A stretch of 30,808 bases of DNA from Bacillota bacterium (GCA_019420305.1 JAHZHL010000017.1:1-30808); one strand, 5' to 3'; numbered from the stretch's first letter, positions 16,821 to 25,913 are shown. A program made the numbers and translations. The notes: generated from the letters alone by a model not told the origin.

Positions 16821-18146
16821 ATGCGATCAGATAAATATAATGACCGGAATAGGGACACAAAGTTTGATACCCGTTCTTATGACGGGTGGGAAGAAACGCA
16901 GATGCTGTTTCAAAGCAGAGATAAAGAAAAAGAGGCGCAGAAAAAGAGAAAACAGCGGGAAGAGGCCTACCGGGAGTATCTCGCCATGAGGGAACATCCC
17001 AACGCCAACCGGTCGCCGGAAGAGGATGTAAAGACTTATACAAGAAAAAAAAGAAAGAAGCCGGTTCTGGAGACCCATGAAGATCAGGACATGCCCCGGG
17101 AACCACAGAAAAGACGGAAGCCAAAAAAGAAAAAGAAAGTAAGGAGAATTATTGTCATCGTCCTTCTGCTTCTGATTCTTTTAGCGGCAGCAGGCGTTAT
17201 GGCTGTAATGGGGCTGATGGATAAGGTGGGAGATTTGGAAATTGATTCTTCCAATCTCGGTATTGATCCGCAGGTCGCAGAGGATCTGAAAGATTACCAG
17301 AATATCGCGCTGCTGGGAATTGACGCACGGGATATGGATGATTATGAAAATTGCAGGACGGACGCGATTATTATTTTGAGCCTGGATAAAAAGAATGATA
17401 CGATCCGACAGATTTCCGTTTATCGGGACACGTATCTTCATGTAAATGACCAGTATGGATATGATAAGATTACGAATGTCCACGCGTATGAAGGCACGAC
17501 AGGGACGCTTCATTCTCTGAATGAGAATATGGATCTGAATATTGAAGAGGCGGTTGTTGTCAACTGGAAAGCGGTAGCGGATGTAGTGGACGGCCTTGGC
17601 GGTATTGATGTGAAAATCCGCAAGTCGGAAATTAGTGAAATGAATAAATATATCCGGGATACGCAGAAAAATATCGGCGGTTCCAAGAAAAAGATAAAAA
17701 AAGCCGGTATGCAGACTCTGAACGGCAATCAGGCGGTAACCTACGCGAGAATCCGGAAGGACTCAGCGAAAGGGGACTATCGCAGGAACGAACGGATGAA
17801 GATCGTGGTTTCCGCGACCGTGGAAAAGGCAAAGCAGACGAACCCGTTCCGGCTGCATCAGATTGCCAGCGAGGTTCTGCCGGAAATTAAGACCAATATG
17901 AGCTCAGGGAGCCTGATGAAGGTTATGATGAGTTTTATTTCCGGCGATATGACGGACAGCACCGGATGGCCGTTTGAAACCCAAGGCTGGATTAATTACA
18001 ACGGGGCCTGGTGCGGACCTCCGGTTACGCTTAAGAGCAATGTGTCAAAACTTCATGAGAAATATTTCGGGCAGCTGGATTATGAGCCGACGGAAACGGT
18101 ACAGGAAATCAGCGCGGAAATTTCCAGGCGGACCGGGTACTATTAA
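16821..18146 (+). CDS. LytR-CpsA-Psr (LCP) family wall-polymer ligase, paralogue 1
   Basis: This 441-aa membrane protein has a long, highly charged cytoplasmic N-terminus (1-109, ending in a run of Lys/Arg), one transmembrane helix (110-132) and an extracellular LCP domain (about 160-370). Conserved LCP elements are LLGIDARD, RTDAIIILSLD, SVYRDTYLHV, KITNVHAYEG, LGGIDVKI, TLNGNQAVTYARIR and GDYRRNERMK, including the Arg and Asp residues that hold the lipid pyrophosphate. LCP enzymes transfer undecaprenyl-linked teichoic acids or polysaccharides to peptidoglycan. ATG 16821 follows AAGGAG at 9 nt; the longer frame upstream is non-coding overlap with the ATPase. It has its own promoter and terminator and a close paralogue just downstream. 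Confidence 0.92.
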   Translation: MRSDKYNDRNRDTKFDTRSYDGWEETQMLFQSRDKEKEAQKKRKQREEAYREYLAMREHPNANRSPEEDVKTYTRKKRKKPVLETHEDQDMPREPQKRRKPKKKKKVRRIIVIVLLLLILLAAAGVMAVMGLMDKVGDLEIDSSNLGIDPQVAEDLKDYQNIALLGIDARDMDDYENCRTDAIIILSLDKKNDTIRQISVYRDTYLHVNDQYGYDKITNVHAYEGTTGTLHSLNENMDLNIEEAVVVNWKAVADVVDGLGGIDVKIRKSEISEMNKYIRDTQKNIGGSKKKIKKAGMQTLNGNQAVTYARIRKDSAKGDYRRNERMKIVVSATVEKAKQTNPFRLHQIASEVLPEIKTNMSSGSLMKVMMSFISGDMTDSTGWPFETQGWINYNGAWCGPPVTLKSNVSKLHEKYFGQLDYEPTETVQEISAEISRRTGYY

Positions 18147-18163
18147 AAATGGAAATAGAAACG

Positions 18164-18195
18164 AAAAAGCAGCGTGAATGAACCGCTGCTTTTTT
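18164..18195 (+). terminator. Terminator after the first LCP gene
   Basis: AAAAAGCAGCG (18164-18174) pairs perfectly with CGCTGCTTTTT (18184-18194) across a 9-nt loop, and the T-run follows directly. It separates the two LCP genes transcriptionally. Confidence 0.88.
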
Positions 18196-18267
18196 CTCTG
18201 GAAATGCCCGCGATGGATAGCGTTTTTCGCGGCATTTATTAAGAATCTGTGAAGATCCGGCTTGCAG

Positions 18268-18296
18268 TTGCAATCGGGCGGTATTGTTGGTATAAT
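18268..18296 (+). promoter_or_regulatory. Sigma-A promoter for the second LCP gene and ddl-thrS unit
   Basis: TTGCAA (18268-18273), a 17-nt spacer and TATAAT (18291-18296) preceded by TGG (extended -10). Its layout is nearly the same as the promoter of the first LCP gene, including the TATAATAG at the -10. Confidence 0.85.
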
Positions 18297-18354
18297 AGGA
18301 GCGTTATTTATTTGAAACATTACGCAGGAAAGAGACAGAAGGGAGAAATCCATC

Positions 18355-19560
18355 ATGGCCTCTGAGCATTCATTTGATCATACAAACGCTTCCGAAGATC
18401 TGGACAAGGCTATCTCCGGCATGAAGGAGGACGGCGGCGGATCGGCGTGGGCGGACAAGAAAAAAAATCAGAAATCAGGAAGAAAAAGTAAAAATACAGG
18501 TTCGAAAAAAAAGAAAAAGAAAGATCCGAAACAGGCAACGCGAAAGTTGTGGGTAGCGATTTTATCCCTTCTGATCGTTGTAATCGGAGTGGGAAGTATC
18601 ATCGGCGCGGGTCTTACGGTCGTGCATACGCAGCTTGACAAGGTAACAAAGGTGCAGGTCAACCGAAAGGCGCTGGGAATTAATTCACGGGTCGCGAAGG
18701 AGCTGAAGAACTACCGGAATATCGCGCTGCTGGGAATTGATGCCAGAGATATGAGCGATGATTCCCAGACCAGAAGTGACGCGATGATTATCGCCAGCAT
18801 TAACAAGGAAAACAATGAGGTAAAACTGGTATCTCTGTACAGGGACACCTATGTGAGCCTGGGAGACGATTACGGCCTGGACAAGATGACCCACGCTTAT
18901 TATTACGGAGGCGCCACACAGACACTGCAGACGATCAATCGCAATCTGGATCTGAACTGCGAAGAAGTGGTGGTTGTCAACTGGAAAGCGGTAGCGGACG
19001 CGGTAGATCTGCTCGGGGGACTTGAGATCAATATCCGGGAATCGGAAATACGTGAAATGAATAAGTATATTAGAGATACGCAGAAAAATATCGGCGGATC
19101 CAAGAAAAAGATTCGTAAAGCGGGAAAGCAGACGCTGAATGGCGTGCAGGCCGTAACCTATGCCCGGATTCGGAAAGATTCAGCGGAAGGCGATCACAGG
19201 CGAAATGAGCGTATGAAGATCGTTCTTTCCGCGGCCTTTGAGAAGGCGAAAAACCTGGATCTGGATCAGCTCAACAAGATTGCCAATGAGGTTCTGCCAA
19301 GTATCAAGACCAATATAACGACCAATCAGATGATGGAAATCCTGTTGGCGCTGAATTCTTATAAAATTACGGATAGTGTGAGCTGGCCGTACGACTGGAC
19401 AGACTGGACCTACAATGGGATCTGGTATGGACCGCCGGTTACACTTAAGAGCAACGTAACGCAGCTTCATGAAGAATTTTTCAACCAGAAGAATTATGAG
19501 CCGACGGACACTGTAAAGGAGATCAGCGATCGGATTTCGAGTCTGACCGGCAGATGGTAA
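18355..19560 (+). CDS. LytR-CpsA-Psr (LCP) family wall-polymer ligase, paralogue 2
   Basis: This 401-aa protein has a charged, Lys-rich cytoplasmic N-terminus (1-64), one transmembrane helix (about 65-90) and an extracellular LCP domain. It is a close paralogue of the preceding gene: the block from EMNKYIRDTQKNIGGSKKKI through QAVTYARIRKDSA to RRNERMKIV is almost identical, while the N-terminus and the last 70 residues have drifted. Motifs LLGIDARD, SLYRDTYVSL and LLGGLEINI are intact, so it should be active. It has its own promoter and is followed after 23 nt by ddl, suggesting co-transcription with peptidoglycan precursor synthesis. Different acceptor or donor polymers for the two copies are plausible but not shown. 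Confidence 0.92.
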   Translation: MASEHSFDHTNASEDLDKAISGMKEDGGGSAWADKKKNQKSGRKSKNTGSKKKKKKDPKQATRKLWVAILSLLIVVIGVGSIIGAGLTVVHTQLDKVTKVQVNRKALGINSRVAKELKNYRNIALLGIDARDMSDDSQTRSDAMIIASINKENNEVKLVSLYRDTYVSLGDDYGLDKMTHAYYYGGATQTLQTINRNLDLNCEEVVVVNWKAVADAVDLLGGLEINIRESEIREMNKYIRDTQKNIGGSKKKIRKAGKQTLNGVQAVTYARIRKDSAEGDHRRNERMKIVLSAAFEKAKNLDLDQLNKIANEVLPSIKTNITTNQMMEILLALNSYKITDSVSWPYDWTDWTYNGIWYGPPVTLKSNVTQLHEEFFNQKNYEPTDTVKEISDRISSLTGRW

Positions 19561-19583
19561 GTTCTGTATGAGAGGGTGAATTG

Positions 19584-20657
19584 ATGAAAAAAAAGTTACT
19601 GATTCTTTTTGGGGGGGCTTCTTCGGAACATGAGGTCTCCTGTCTCTCCGCGGCTTCCGTGCTGAGACATCTGGATGAGAACAAATATGAGATTTATAAA
19701 GTAGGGATTACAAAAGAGGGGAACTGGTTTCTGACCGATTCCCCTGTTTCCGATATTGAGGAAGGGCGATGGACGGAAAACCCGGGAAACCGCAGGGCTT
19801 CCCTGTCGCCGGATACGTTCGTGCGTGGAATGATCCTATACGGCGATAACGGCGTCTGTGAGATGCGAAATGTAGATGTTGTGTTCCCGGTTCTTCATGG
19901 AAAATACGGAGAGGACGGAACTGTACAGGGACTCCTGGAACTGGCGGGGATCCCCTTTGTAGGAGCGGGAACCACGTCTTCGGCGGCCTGTATGGATAAA
20001 GCGATTACGAAGCATATCATAGAGAGCACCTATGTGAAACAGGCGGATTACTATCTGACAGATCGGTTTTCCTTTGCCTCCGATCCTCAGGGAATTTTGA
20101 AAGAAATCGAAGAACACTTTCAGGGAAGCTATCCGTTATTTGTAAAGCCGGCCAACGCGGGTTCGTCGGTGGGAATTTCCAAGGCAAAAAACGGATTAGA
20201 GCTGTTTAACGCAATCCGCATCGCGGCTGAAGAAGATCATAAGGTACTGATCGAAAAAGCGATTTCCGGCAGGGAAATCGAGGTGGCGGTACTCGGAAAC
20301 CGACATCCGAGGGCTTCCCTTGTGGGTGAAATCCTGGCGGCAAACGAGTTTTATGATTATGACGCGAAATATATTAATACGGAATCAAAGACACGTATTC
20401 TGGATGATGTGTCCGAGGAAAAGCAGGAGGAAATCCGACAGGCTGCCCTTACGGTATATCAGGCGATGGGATGCCGGGGTCTGGCAAGGGTGGACTTTTT
20501 CCTGGATGGAGAAGAAACGGTGATATTCAACGAAATCAACACGCTTCCGGGTTTTACAAAGATCAGTATGTACCCGAAGCTCTGGGAAGCTACAGAACTT
20601 CCTTACCGTGAGCTTTTAGACACGCTGATCGCCCTGGCAGTGGATGAGATGGAATAA
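19584..20657 (+). CDS. ddl: D-alanine--D-alanine ligase
   Basis: This 357-aa ATP-grasp ligase joins two D-Ala for the peptidoglycan stem peptide. Motifs: FGGASSEHEVSCLSAASVL at the N-terminus, HGKYGEDGTVQGLLELAGIP, KPANAGSSVGISK, EKAISGREIEVAVLG, RVDFFL and NEINTLPGFTKISMYPKLW. The omega-loop reads FYDYDAKY, with the Tyr typical of D-Ala-D-Ala enzymes, not the His-containing loop of VanA-type D-lactate ligases. I therefore expect ordinary D-Ala-D-Ala termini. ATG 19584 follows AGGGTG at 5 nt; a TTG lies directly before it. A run of five T and seven G occurs in the first motif and encodes the conserved Phe-Gly-Gly. The gene is between an LCP gene and thrS. Confidence 0.95.
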   Translation: MKKKLLILFGGASSEHEVSCLSAASVLRHLDENKYEIYKVGITKEGNWFLTDSPVSDIEEGRWTENPGNRRASLSPDTFVRGMILYGDNGVCEMRNVDVVFPVLHGKYGEDGTVQGLLELAGIPFVGAGTTSSAACMDKAITKHIIESTYVKQADYYLTDRFSFASDPQGILKEIEEHFQGSYPLFVKPANAGSSVGISKAKNGLELFNAIRIAAEEDHKVLIEKAISGREIEVAVLGNRHPRASLVGEILAANEFYDYDAKYINTESKTRILDDVSEEKQEEIRQAALTVYQAMGCRGLARVDFFLDGEETVIFNEINTLPGFTKISMYPKLWEATELPYRELLDTLIALAVDEME

Positions 20658-20674
20658 ATGGGAGGAAAAGGAAA

Positions 20675-22420
20675 ATGGCGAAAGAAAAAATTAATTTTGA
20701 AGATGAACAGGTAAGACTCTGTTATCGGCATACGACTTCACATATTCTGGCTCAGGCGGTAAAAAAACTGTGGCCCGAGGCAAAGCTGGCGATCGGACCT
20801 GCCATTGATAACGGATTTTACTATGATTTTGATCTGGAACACAAATTCACGGATCAGGATCTGCTGAAGATACAAAAGGAAATGAAAAAAATCATTCAGG
20901 CAAACTATCCTCTGGAACGCTTTGAACTCCCAAGAGAGGAAGCGATCGCTAAAATGAAGGCGCTGAATGAAGATTATAAAGTGGAGCTGATTGAAGATCT
21001 GCCGGAGAACGAGGTAATTTCCTTCTATCAGCAGGGAGACTTTGTCGACCTCTGCGCGGGTCCCCACATGGAGCGGACCGGGCAGATCAAGGCGGTAAAA
21101 CTGCAGAGCGTGGCAGGGGCCTACTGGAGAGGCGATGAAAACCGCAAGATGCTGCAGAGAATTTACGGAACCTGCTTCCCGTCCCAGGCGGAGCTGGATG
21201 AATACCTTCAGAAGCTGGAAGAAGCCAAAAAGCGGGATCACCGCAAGATCGGAAAAGAGATGGATCTTTTCGCCCTTTATGAAGAAGGACCCGGTTTCCC
21301 GTTCTTTATGCCAAACGGCATGATCATCCGCAACGAACTGGAAGCCTTCTGGCGGCAGGAACACAGAAAAAGAGGCTATCAGGAAATCAAAACGCCGCTG
21401 ATCCTCAATGAACAGCTGTGGCATACTTCCGGTCACTGGGATCATTATAAGGATAACATGTACTTCACCAAAATCGACGATGAGGACTACGCCATCAAGC
21501 CGATGAACTGTCCGGGGTCGCTGCTGGTATACAAGAGAAAGATGTACTCCTACCGGGATTTCCCGATCCGGCTCGGCGAACTGGGCCAGGTACACAGGCA
21601 TGAACTTTCGGGAGCCCTGCATGGTCTGATGCGGGTGCGGACCTTCACCCAGGATGATTCCCATATCTTTATGCTGCCGGAACAGATTACCGACGAGATT
21701 CTTGGGGTAATCGATCTGATTGATTATGTTTACAATCTCTTCGGCTTTAAATATCATGTGGAGCTTTCCACAAGGCCGGAAGATTCCATGGGTTCTGAGG
21801 AAGACTGGGAAAAGGCGACAAACGCCCTGCGGGAGGCCATGGAAAAGAAGGGCAAAGAATACACCGTCAACGAAGGGGACGGCGCCTTTTACGGACCCAA
21901 GCTGGACTTTCATCTGGAAGACTGTCTGGGAAGAACCTGGCAGTGTGGAACCATTCAGCTGGACTTTCAGATGCCCCAGCGGTTTGATCTGACCTATATC
22001 GGAGCGGATGGGGAAAAACATAGACCGATTATGATTCACAGGGTTGTATTCGGCTCCATCGAGCGTTTCATCGGAATCCTGACTGAGCATTTCGCGGGGA
22101 AATTCCCGCTGTGGCTGGCTCCGGTTCAGGTGAAGCTGCTGACGGTAACGGAGAAGTTCGCCGATTACGCCCAGGAGACCGGGCGCCTTCTGGAAGAGGC
22201 AGGTCTGAGAACCGTCGTGGATGTAAGAAACGAGAAGATCGGATATAAGATTCGTCAAGCGAGAAACGAGCGCACGCCGTATATCTGCATCATTGGAGAG
22301 AGAGAAGCGGAAGCAGGAACTCTGACTGTGCGTTCCAGTAAAGCGGGCGAACTTGGCGAGATGAAGGTGGAAGAGCTGAAAGACAAACTCCTGAAGGAGA
22401 TCGCGAATAAAGATGTTTAG
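20675..22420 (+). CDS. thrS: Threonine--tRNA ligase lacking the TGS domain
   Basis: This 581-aa class II synthetase charges tRNA-Thr. The editing domain is present (HTTSHILAQAV near residue 24 and DLCAGPH), as is the catalytic core with zinc ligands C279 (MNCPGS), H330 (DDSHIF) and H455 (MIHRVVFGS). The C-terminal anticodon-binding domain ends the protein. Many bacterial ThrRS are about 640 residues with an N-terminal TGS domain; this one begins at the editing domain. The ribosome site GGGAGG just upstream of ATG 20675, and the ddl stop 18 nt upstream, rule out a longer start. There is no T-box leader in the gap. The DUF2007-like gene overlaps its 3' end by 8 nt. Confidence 0.96.
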   Translation: MAKEKINFEDEQVRLCYRHTTSHILAQAVKKLWPEAKLAIGPAIDNGFYYDFDLEHKFTDQDLLKIQKEMKKIIQANYPLERFELPREEAIAKMKALNEDYKVELIEDLPENEVISFYQQGDFVDLCAGPHMERTGQIKAVKLQSVAGAYWRGDENRKMLQRIYGTCFPSQAELDEYLQKLEEAKKRDHRKIGKEMDLFALYEEGPGFPFFMPNGMIIRNELEAFWRQEHRKRGYQEIKTPLILNEQLWHTSGHWDHYKDNMYFTKIDDEDYAIKPMNCPGSLLVYKRKMYSYRDFPIRLGELGQVHRHELSGALHGLMRVRTFTQDDSHIFMLPEQITDEILGVIDLIDYVYNLFGFKYHVELSTRPEDSMGSEEDWEKATNALREAMEKKGKEYTVNEGDGAFYGPKLDFHLEDCLGRTWQCGTIQLDFQMPQRFDLTYIGADGEKHRPIMIHRVVFGSIERFIGILTEHFAGKFPLWLAPVQVKLLTVTEKFADYAQETGRLLEEAGLRTVVDVRNEKIGYKIRQARNERTPYICIIGEREAEAGTLTVRSSKAGELGEMKVEELKDKLLKEIANKDV

Positions 22421-22694
22421 TAATTATGATAACAAAGAGCCCTGGCGGGGAGGCGTGTTCCTGTGTACCGCGGAGAGCACCTTTCAGGCGGATCTGCTGG
22501 AGTCTAAGCTGAAAAGCGAAGGCATTCCCTGCGTGAAAAAATATCAGGGCGCGGCGAATTTTATTGAAATCGCCATGGGAAACAATAACGCCTATCCCAT
22601 CGATCTTTATGTGCCGGAACCGTTTCTGGAGCAGGCGAAAGAAGTGATCGTCCCGGTACCCATTGAAGATGACTTTGAAGAGGCAGAAGAATAG
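22413..22694 (+). CDS. Small DUF2007-like protein
   Basis: This is a 93-aa acidic protein. The pattern FLCTAESTFQADLLESKLKSEGIPC, then an exposed loop, then PIDLYVPEPFLEQAKEVI matches the small alpha-beta fold of DUF2007 (often labelled putative signal-transducing protein), whose function is unknown. The start overlaps the end of thrS by 8 nt, so its translation is probably coupled to thrS. It ends in an acidic tail and is followed by a strong terminator. No enzyme motif is visible. The family call is from memory of the pattern and is moderately secure. Confidence 0.75.
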   Translation: MFSNYDNKEPWRGGVFLCTAESTFQADLLESKLKSEGIPCVKKYQGAANFIEIAMGNNNAYPIDLYVPEPFLEQAKEVIVPVPIEDDFEEAEE

Positions 22695-22702
22695 AGGAAT
22701 TG

Positions 22703-22749
22703 AAAAAGAAGCAGCTTGCTGGAAAACATCCAGAATGCTGCTTCTTTTT
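22703..22749. terminator. Bidirectional terminator between DUF2007-like gene and flavoprotein
   Basis: AAAAAGAAGCAGC (22703-22715) pairs perfectly with GCTGCTTCTTTTT (22737-22749), and an inner CTGG/CCAG stem extends the hairpin. Its A/T-rich ends give U-runs in both directions, serving the two convergent genes. Confidence 0.9.
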
Positions 22750-22751
22750 TA

Positions 22752-23915
22752 TCAGACATGTTTAGCCGCGCAGTATCCGCTGGAAAAAGCGAACTGCAAG
22801 TTGTAGCCACCGGTATCCCCGTCAATATCCAGCGCTTCTCCGATGATGAAAAGACCGGGAATGTTTTTACATTCAAAGGTCTTTAAATCGACTTCATCGA
22901 GGCAGACGCCGCCGGCTGTAGCCATGGCGGAGGAAAAGCCCGACGTACCTGTGACCTGGAAGGTGTCTTCCTTTAAAAAGGTCTGGAACGTTTTAAGCTG
23001 TGAACCGGAGAGGGAGGCGGCTTTCACAGATGGTTCGATTCCGCCGCGGCGGAGAATCTGTTCGGTAAACCGTCTGGGCAGATTCAGTTCCTCTGAGAAA
23101 AACGTGAGAGCCTGCCTGCGGTCTCCGGAGGCGGAGGGAAGGTGACTTTCCCCGGGTATGTAACATAGTTTTAATTCGCTTCCGGGCTTTGCCCAGCGGG
23201 CAAGATTCAGAATCACGGGACCGGAAAAGCTTCCATGGGTCAGCAGCAGATCTCCGGTCAGACGGTGACCGTCCAGTTTGGCGGTTACGGATTGAAAGGA
23301 AATTCCCGAAAGGCCTCCGTAAGGGTAGTCACGAACAGTGAGAGGTACGAGGGCCGGGCGAGGCGGAATAATCTTCAGCCCCAGATTTTTGAGCAGCGGG
23401 AACAGGTTTCCATCCGAACCGGTATCCGGATAAGAACATCCGCCGGTCGCGATAATTACTTCATCCGCGACGTATGTCCGGTTTACAAGGAACGAACCAT
23501 CCTCCTTTTGCTCCAGAGAATCCACCGGGCAGTCTGCGCGGAGTTCCCAGCCGTTTTTTTTGTTTAAGTCCAGCAGAAGATTCAGGACGTCGCCGGCTTT
23601 GCGGGACTTGGGAAAGATCTTGCCGTCTTCCCGTTCTTCCAGCAGAACTCCGTTTTCTGTAAAAAACTTCATTAACAGCAGATTGTTTCCGCGATAAAGA
23701 GCGGAGCGGATTCGGGAACCGTTTTCTCCGTAATGTCCGATAAACTCTTTGATGCTGCCGTTGTGGGTGAGATTACACTGACCGCTGCCGGAAAGCAGCA
23801 GCTTTTGTCCCGGAGAAGACTGCTTTTCTAAAATCAGGCCTTTATCAACGGGACAGCTTGCGGCGCAAAAAAGCCCCGCCGCCCCGCCGCCGATTATAAT
23901 ACGTTCATACTTCAT
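22752..23915 (-). CDS. HI0933/YhiN-family FAD-dependent oxidoreductase
   Basis: This 387-aa flavoprotein is of uncertain role. The FAD-binding dinucleotide loop IIIGGGAAGLFCA is at residues 6-18. It is followed by the family hallmark LLLSGSGQCNLTHNG and by FPKSRKAGDVLNLLL, ATGGCSYPDTGSDG and a C-terminal GLFIIGEALDIDGDTGGYNLQ. These mark the HI0933/YhiN group, sometimes annotated as aminoacetone oxidase. The start is well fixed by AAGGAGG before the ATG. It is transcribed toward the thrS operon and away from sppA, so it stands as a single-gene unit. The physiological substrate is not known for this family with certainty. Confidence 0.9.
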   Translation of the reverse strand: MKYERIIIGGGAAGLFCAASCPVDKGLILEKQSSPGQKLLLSGSGQCNLTHNGSIKEFIGHYGENGSRIRSALYRGNNLLLMKFFTENGVLLEEREDGKIFPKSRKAGDVLNLLLDLNKKNGWELRADCPVDSLEQKEDGSFLVNRTYVADEVIIATGGCSYPDTGSDGNLFPLLKNLGLKIIPPRPALVPLTVRDYPYGGLSGISFQSVTAKLDGHRLTGDLLLTHGSFSGPVILNLARWAKPGSELKLCYIPGESHLPSASGDRRQALTFFSEELNLPRRFTEQILRRGGIEPSVKAASLSGSQLKTFQTFLKEDTFQVTGTSGFSSAMATAGGVCLDEVDLKTFECKNIPGLFIIGEALDIDGDTGGYNLQFAFSSGYCAAKHV

Positions 23916-23937
23916 AGAAGTCCTCCTTCTATCTATA

Positions 23938-23967
23938 AGCCTACTATGGGTGGGGAGCGGTTGTCAA
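23938..23967 (-). promoter_or_regulatory. Candidate promoter for the flavoprotein gene
   Basis: On the minus strand a perfect TTGACA (23967-23962) is followed after 18 nt by TAGGCT (23943-23938), which is only a fair -10 box. It lies about 25 nt upstream of the ATG. Confidence 0.4.
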
Positions 23968-24011
23968 GGGGATAGGGCGCAGGTCGTATATATTTCCCCA
24001 CGGTCCGGATC

Positions 24012-24040
24012 TGTACTTTATAGGGAAAAGATGGTATAAT
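24012..24040 (+). promoter_or_regulatory. Candidate extended -10 promoter for the sppA operon
   Basis: A perfect TATAAT (24035-24040) is preceded by TGG, making an extended -10. The hexamer 17 nt upstream, TGTACT (24012-24017), is a weak -35 box. It lies about 45 nt upstream of the sppA ATG. Confidence 0.6.
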
Positions 24041-24086
24041 TCAAACAATTACGGCAGTAACGAAGAAAGTAAGAAAGGGAGTATCT

Positions 24087-25205
24087 ATGGAAGAAAAGAA
24101 AAAAGGGATTATCAGTGAACCGGATGAAAACGGAATTCGTTATTATAACTTCGCCCAGTCAGACGGCAGACCTCCGCTTCCGCCTTCGCAGGAGGAATCG
24201 GATGGAAAAAAGGAAGCCTTCGCAGGCGGCGGTTCCGGCGGGCAGGGCGGATCTCCGAGGCGAAATCGGAAGAAACCGTTCATCATCCTGGGATGTATTC
24301 TTCTGGCGGTGATCCTGCTGGGAGTGGCATGCGGCAGTCTGTTTGAAGATGAGGACAGCAATTACGCGGATATCCGTGAAGATCACATCAGTGTTCTTTA
24401 TATAGAGGGAACGATTGGCGAGGATTCCAGCGATGGATATAACCATGAGTGGGTGCTGGATCGGATCGAGGACGCAATAAATAATTCCAACAACAAAGGG
24501 CTGATTCTGTTTTTGAACACACCGGGAGGATCGGTATATGAAACGGATGAAATCTATCTGAAACTCCGGGAGTATCAGGACACGGGCAGACCGCTGTATT
24601 CGGCTATGGGATCGATGGCGGCTTCCGGCGGTTATTATATTTCCGCTTCTGCGGATAAGATTATCGCCAACCGCAACTGCTGGACCGGTTCCATCGGAGT
24701 AACGGCAGGCACCGTGTTTGATATCTCGGATTTTCTGGAAAAGTACGGGATTAAAACCGTCACGATTACAGCCGGAGAAAATAAGGCCATGGGAAGCATG
24801 ACACAGCCGCTTACACAGGGGCAGCGGGAAATTTATCAGTCCCTGGTCGATGAGGCCTATGACCAGTTTACACAGATTGTGGCAGAAGGGCGTGACATGA
24901 ATATCAAAACCGTGAGAAAGCTGGCGGACGGACGGGTCTATACGGCAAAGCAGGCTCTGGAAAACGGACTTGTAGATCAGATCGGGACTTTAGATGACGC
25001 GATTTCCGATATGCGAAGCACTTACAGTCTCGCGGACTGTCCGGTTTATGAGATGAAGTATGAAGACAACAGCCTGTTTTCCTCTCTCTTCCGTCTGATA
25101 GCGGAGAAGGACAGCGGCAGCCAGGGCAACGCGGCGGCGCTCCTGGAATACATGAACGAACAGGGGCAGGTTCCCATCAGTTATATGTCGGAAATACAGA
25201 AATAG
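24087..25205 (+). CDS. sppA: Signal peptide peptidase SppA (S49 family)
   Basis: This 372-aa single-domain S49 protease is anchored by one helix (about 64-83) after a Gly/Pro-rich cytoplasmic N-terminus. The catalytic serine is S180 in GSMAASGGYY, and the general-base lysine is probably K233 in GENKAMGS, a spacing of 53 close to that of Bacillus SppA. SppA degrades leftover signal peptides in the membrane; in Bacillus subtilis it also contributes to tolerance of lantibiotic-type peptides. Here it heads an operon with a two-component system and an ABC exporter (9 nt to the next gene), which supports an envelope-stress role. GGGAG precedes the ATG. Confidence 0.93.
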   Translation: MEEKKKGIISEPDENGIRYYNFAQSDGRPPLPPSQEESDGKKEAFAGGGSGGQGGSPRRNRKKPFIILGCILLAVILLGVACGSLFEDEDSNYADIREDHISVLYIEGTIGEDSSDGYNHEWVLDRIEDAINNSNNKGLILFLNTPGGSVYETDEIYLKLREYQDTGRPLYSAMGSMAASGGYYISASADKIIANRNCWTGSIGVTAGTVFDISDFLEKYGIKTVTITAGENKAMGSMTQPLTQGQREIYQSLVDEAYDQFTQIVAEGRDMNIKTVRKLADGRVYTAKQALENGLVDQIGTLDDAISDMRSTYSLADCPVYEMKYEDNSLFSSLFRLIAEKDSGSQGNAAALLEYMNEQGQVPISYMSEIQK

Positions 25206-25214
25206 GGGGCGCTG

Positions 25215-25889
25215 GTGAACAAAATCCTGATTATCGAAGACGACAAAAATCTAAATGAAGGAATTTCCATGACACTGGAAGGTCCGGAAACGCGGATCAT
25301 TCGGGCGGAAACCGTGGCGCAGGCCAAAGAAGCGCTAAAAACCGAACCTCCGGATCTGATTCTGCTGGATGTGAATCTGCCGGATGGGAATGGTTTTGAT
25401 TTTTGCCGGGAGATCCGGCAGGACTCGGATGTGCCCATTATTTTTCTGACAGCCAACGATATGGAGCTGGATGTGGTAAGAGGGTTGGAAATGGGCGGAG
25501 ATGACTACATTACCAAGCCATTTAGCCTCATGATTTTGCGGGCCAGAGTCAATTCCGTCCTCCGGCGCAGGAAGGGTGATGGAGGCGCGGAAGAAGGCGA
25601 AAACCGCTTTTGCTTTGACGATCTGGTGCTGGATTTTGATCAGATGTCCTTCACAAAAGGCGGAAAGCCTGTTTCCCTCAGCAGGACGGAGCAAAAGCTT
25701 CTGAAAATCCTTACCGTCAACAGCGGACAGACGCTGTCGAAGGAAACGCTGCTTACGCGGGTATGGGAAACCGAATTCGTGGATGACCACGCTCTTCCGG
25801 TGACCATTAAAAGGCTGAGGGACAAGCTGGGAACCCATCGGATTAAAAGTATTTACGGGATCGGATATACCTGGAAAAACAATGGATAG
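25215..25889 (+). CDS. OmpR/PhoB-family response regulator (BceR-like)
   Basis: This 224-aa regulator has a receiver domain (1-115) with acidic pocket IIEDD, phosphoacceptor D52 in LILLDVNLPD, the conserved Thr in FLTAND and K in TKPFS. A winged-helix DNA-binding domain follows (about 130-224), with LSRTEQKLLKILTVNSGQTLSKE and VTIKRLRDKLG. The start is GTG 25215, preceded by the AGGGGG that overlaps the sppA stop. The kinase gene begins 24 nt after its stop. The likely target is the promoter of the ABC exporter genes just downstream, where a 22-bp-spaced direct repeat is present. Confidence 0.94.
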   Translation: MNKILIIEDDKNLNEGISMTLEGPETRIIRAETVAQAKEALKTEPPDLILLDVNLPDGNGFDFCREIRQDSDVPIIFLTANDMELDVVRGLEMGGDDYITKPFSLMILRARVNSVLRRRKGDGGAEEGENRFCFDDLVLDFDQMSFTKGGKPVSLSRTEQKLLKILTVNSGQTLSKETLLTRVWETEFVDDHALPVTIKRLRDKLGTHRIKSIYGIGYTWKNNG

Positions 25890-25913
25890 CATTGAGACAA
25901 AGGAGGAAGCGGC

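Noticed and set aside
19606..19617. T5-G7 tract at the start of ddl as a phase-variation site
   Set aside because: It encodes the conserved Phe-Gly-Gly motif of an essential enzyme, so frameshifting here would be lethal; the tract follows from codon choice.
20738..22258. Long open frame (506 codons) on the minus strand inside thrS
   Set aside because: It is fully antisense to a certain thrS gene, has no recognisable domain or ribosome site, and is a by-product of the codon use of that gene.
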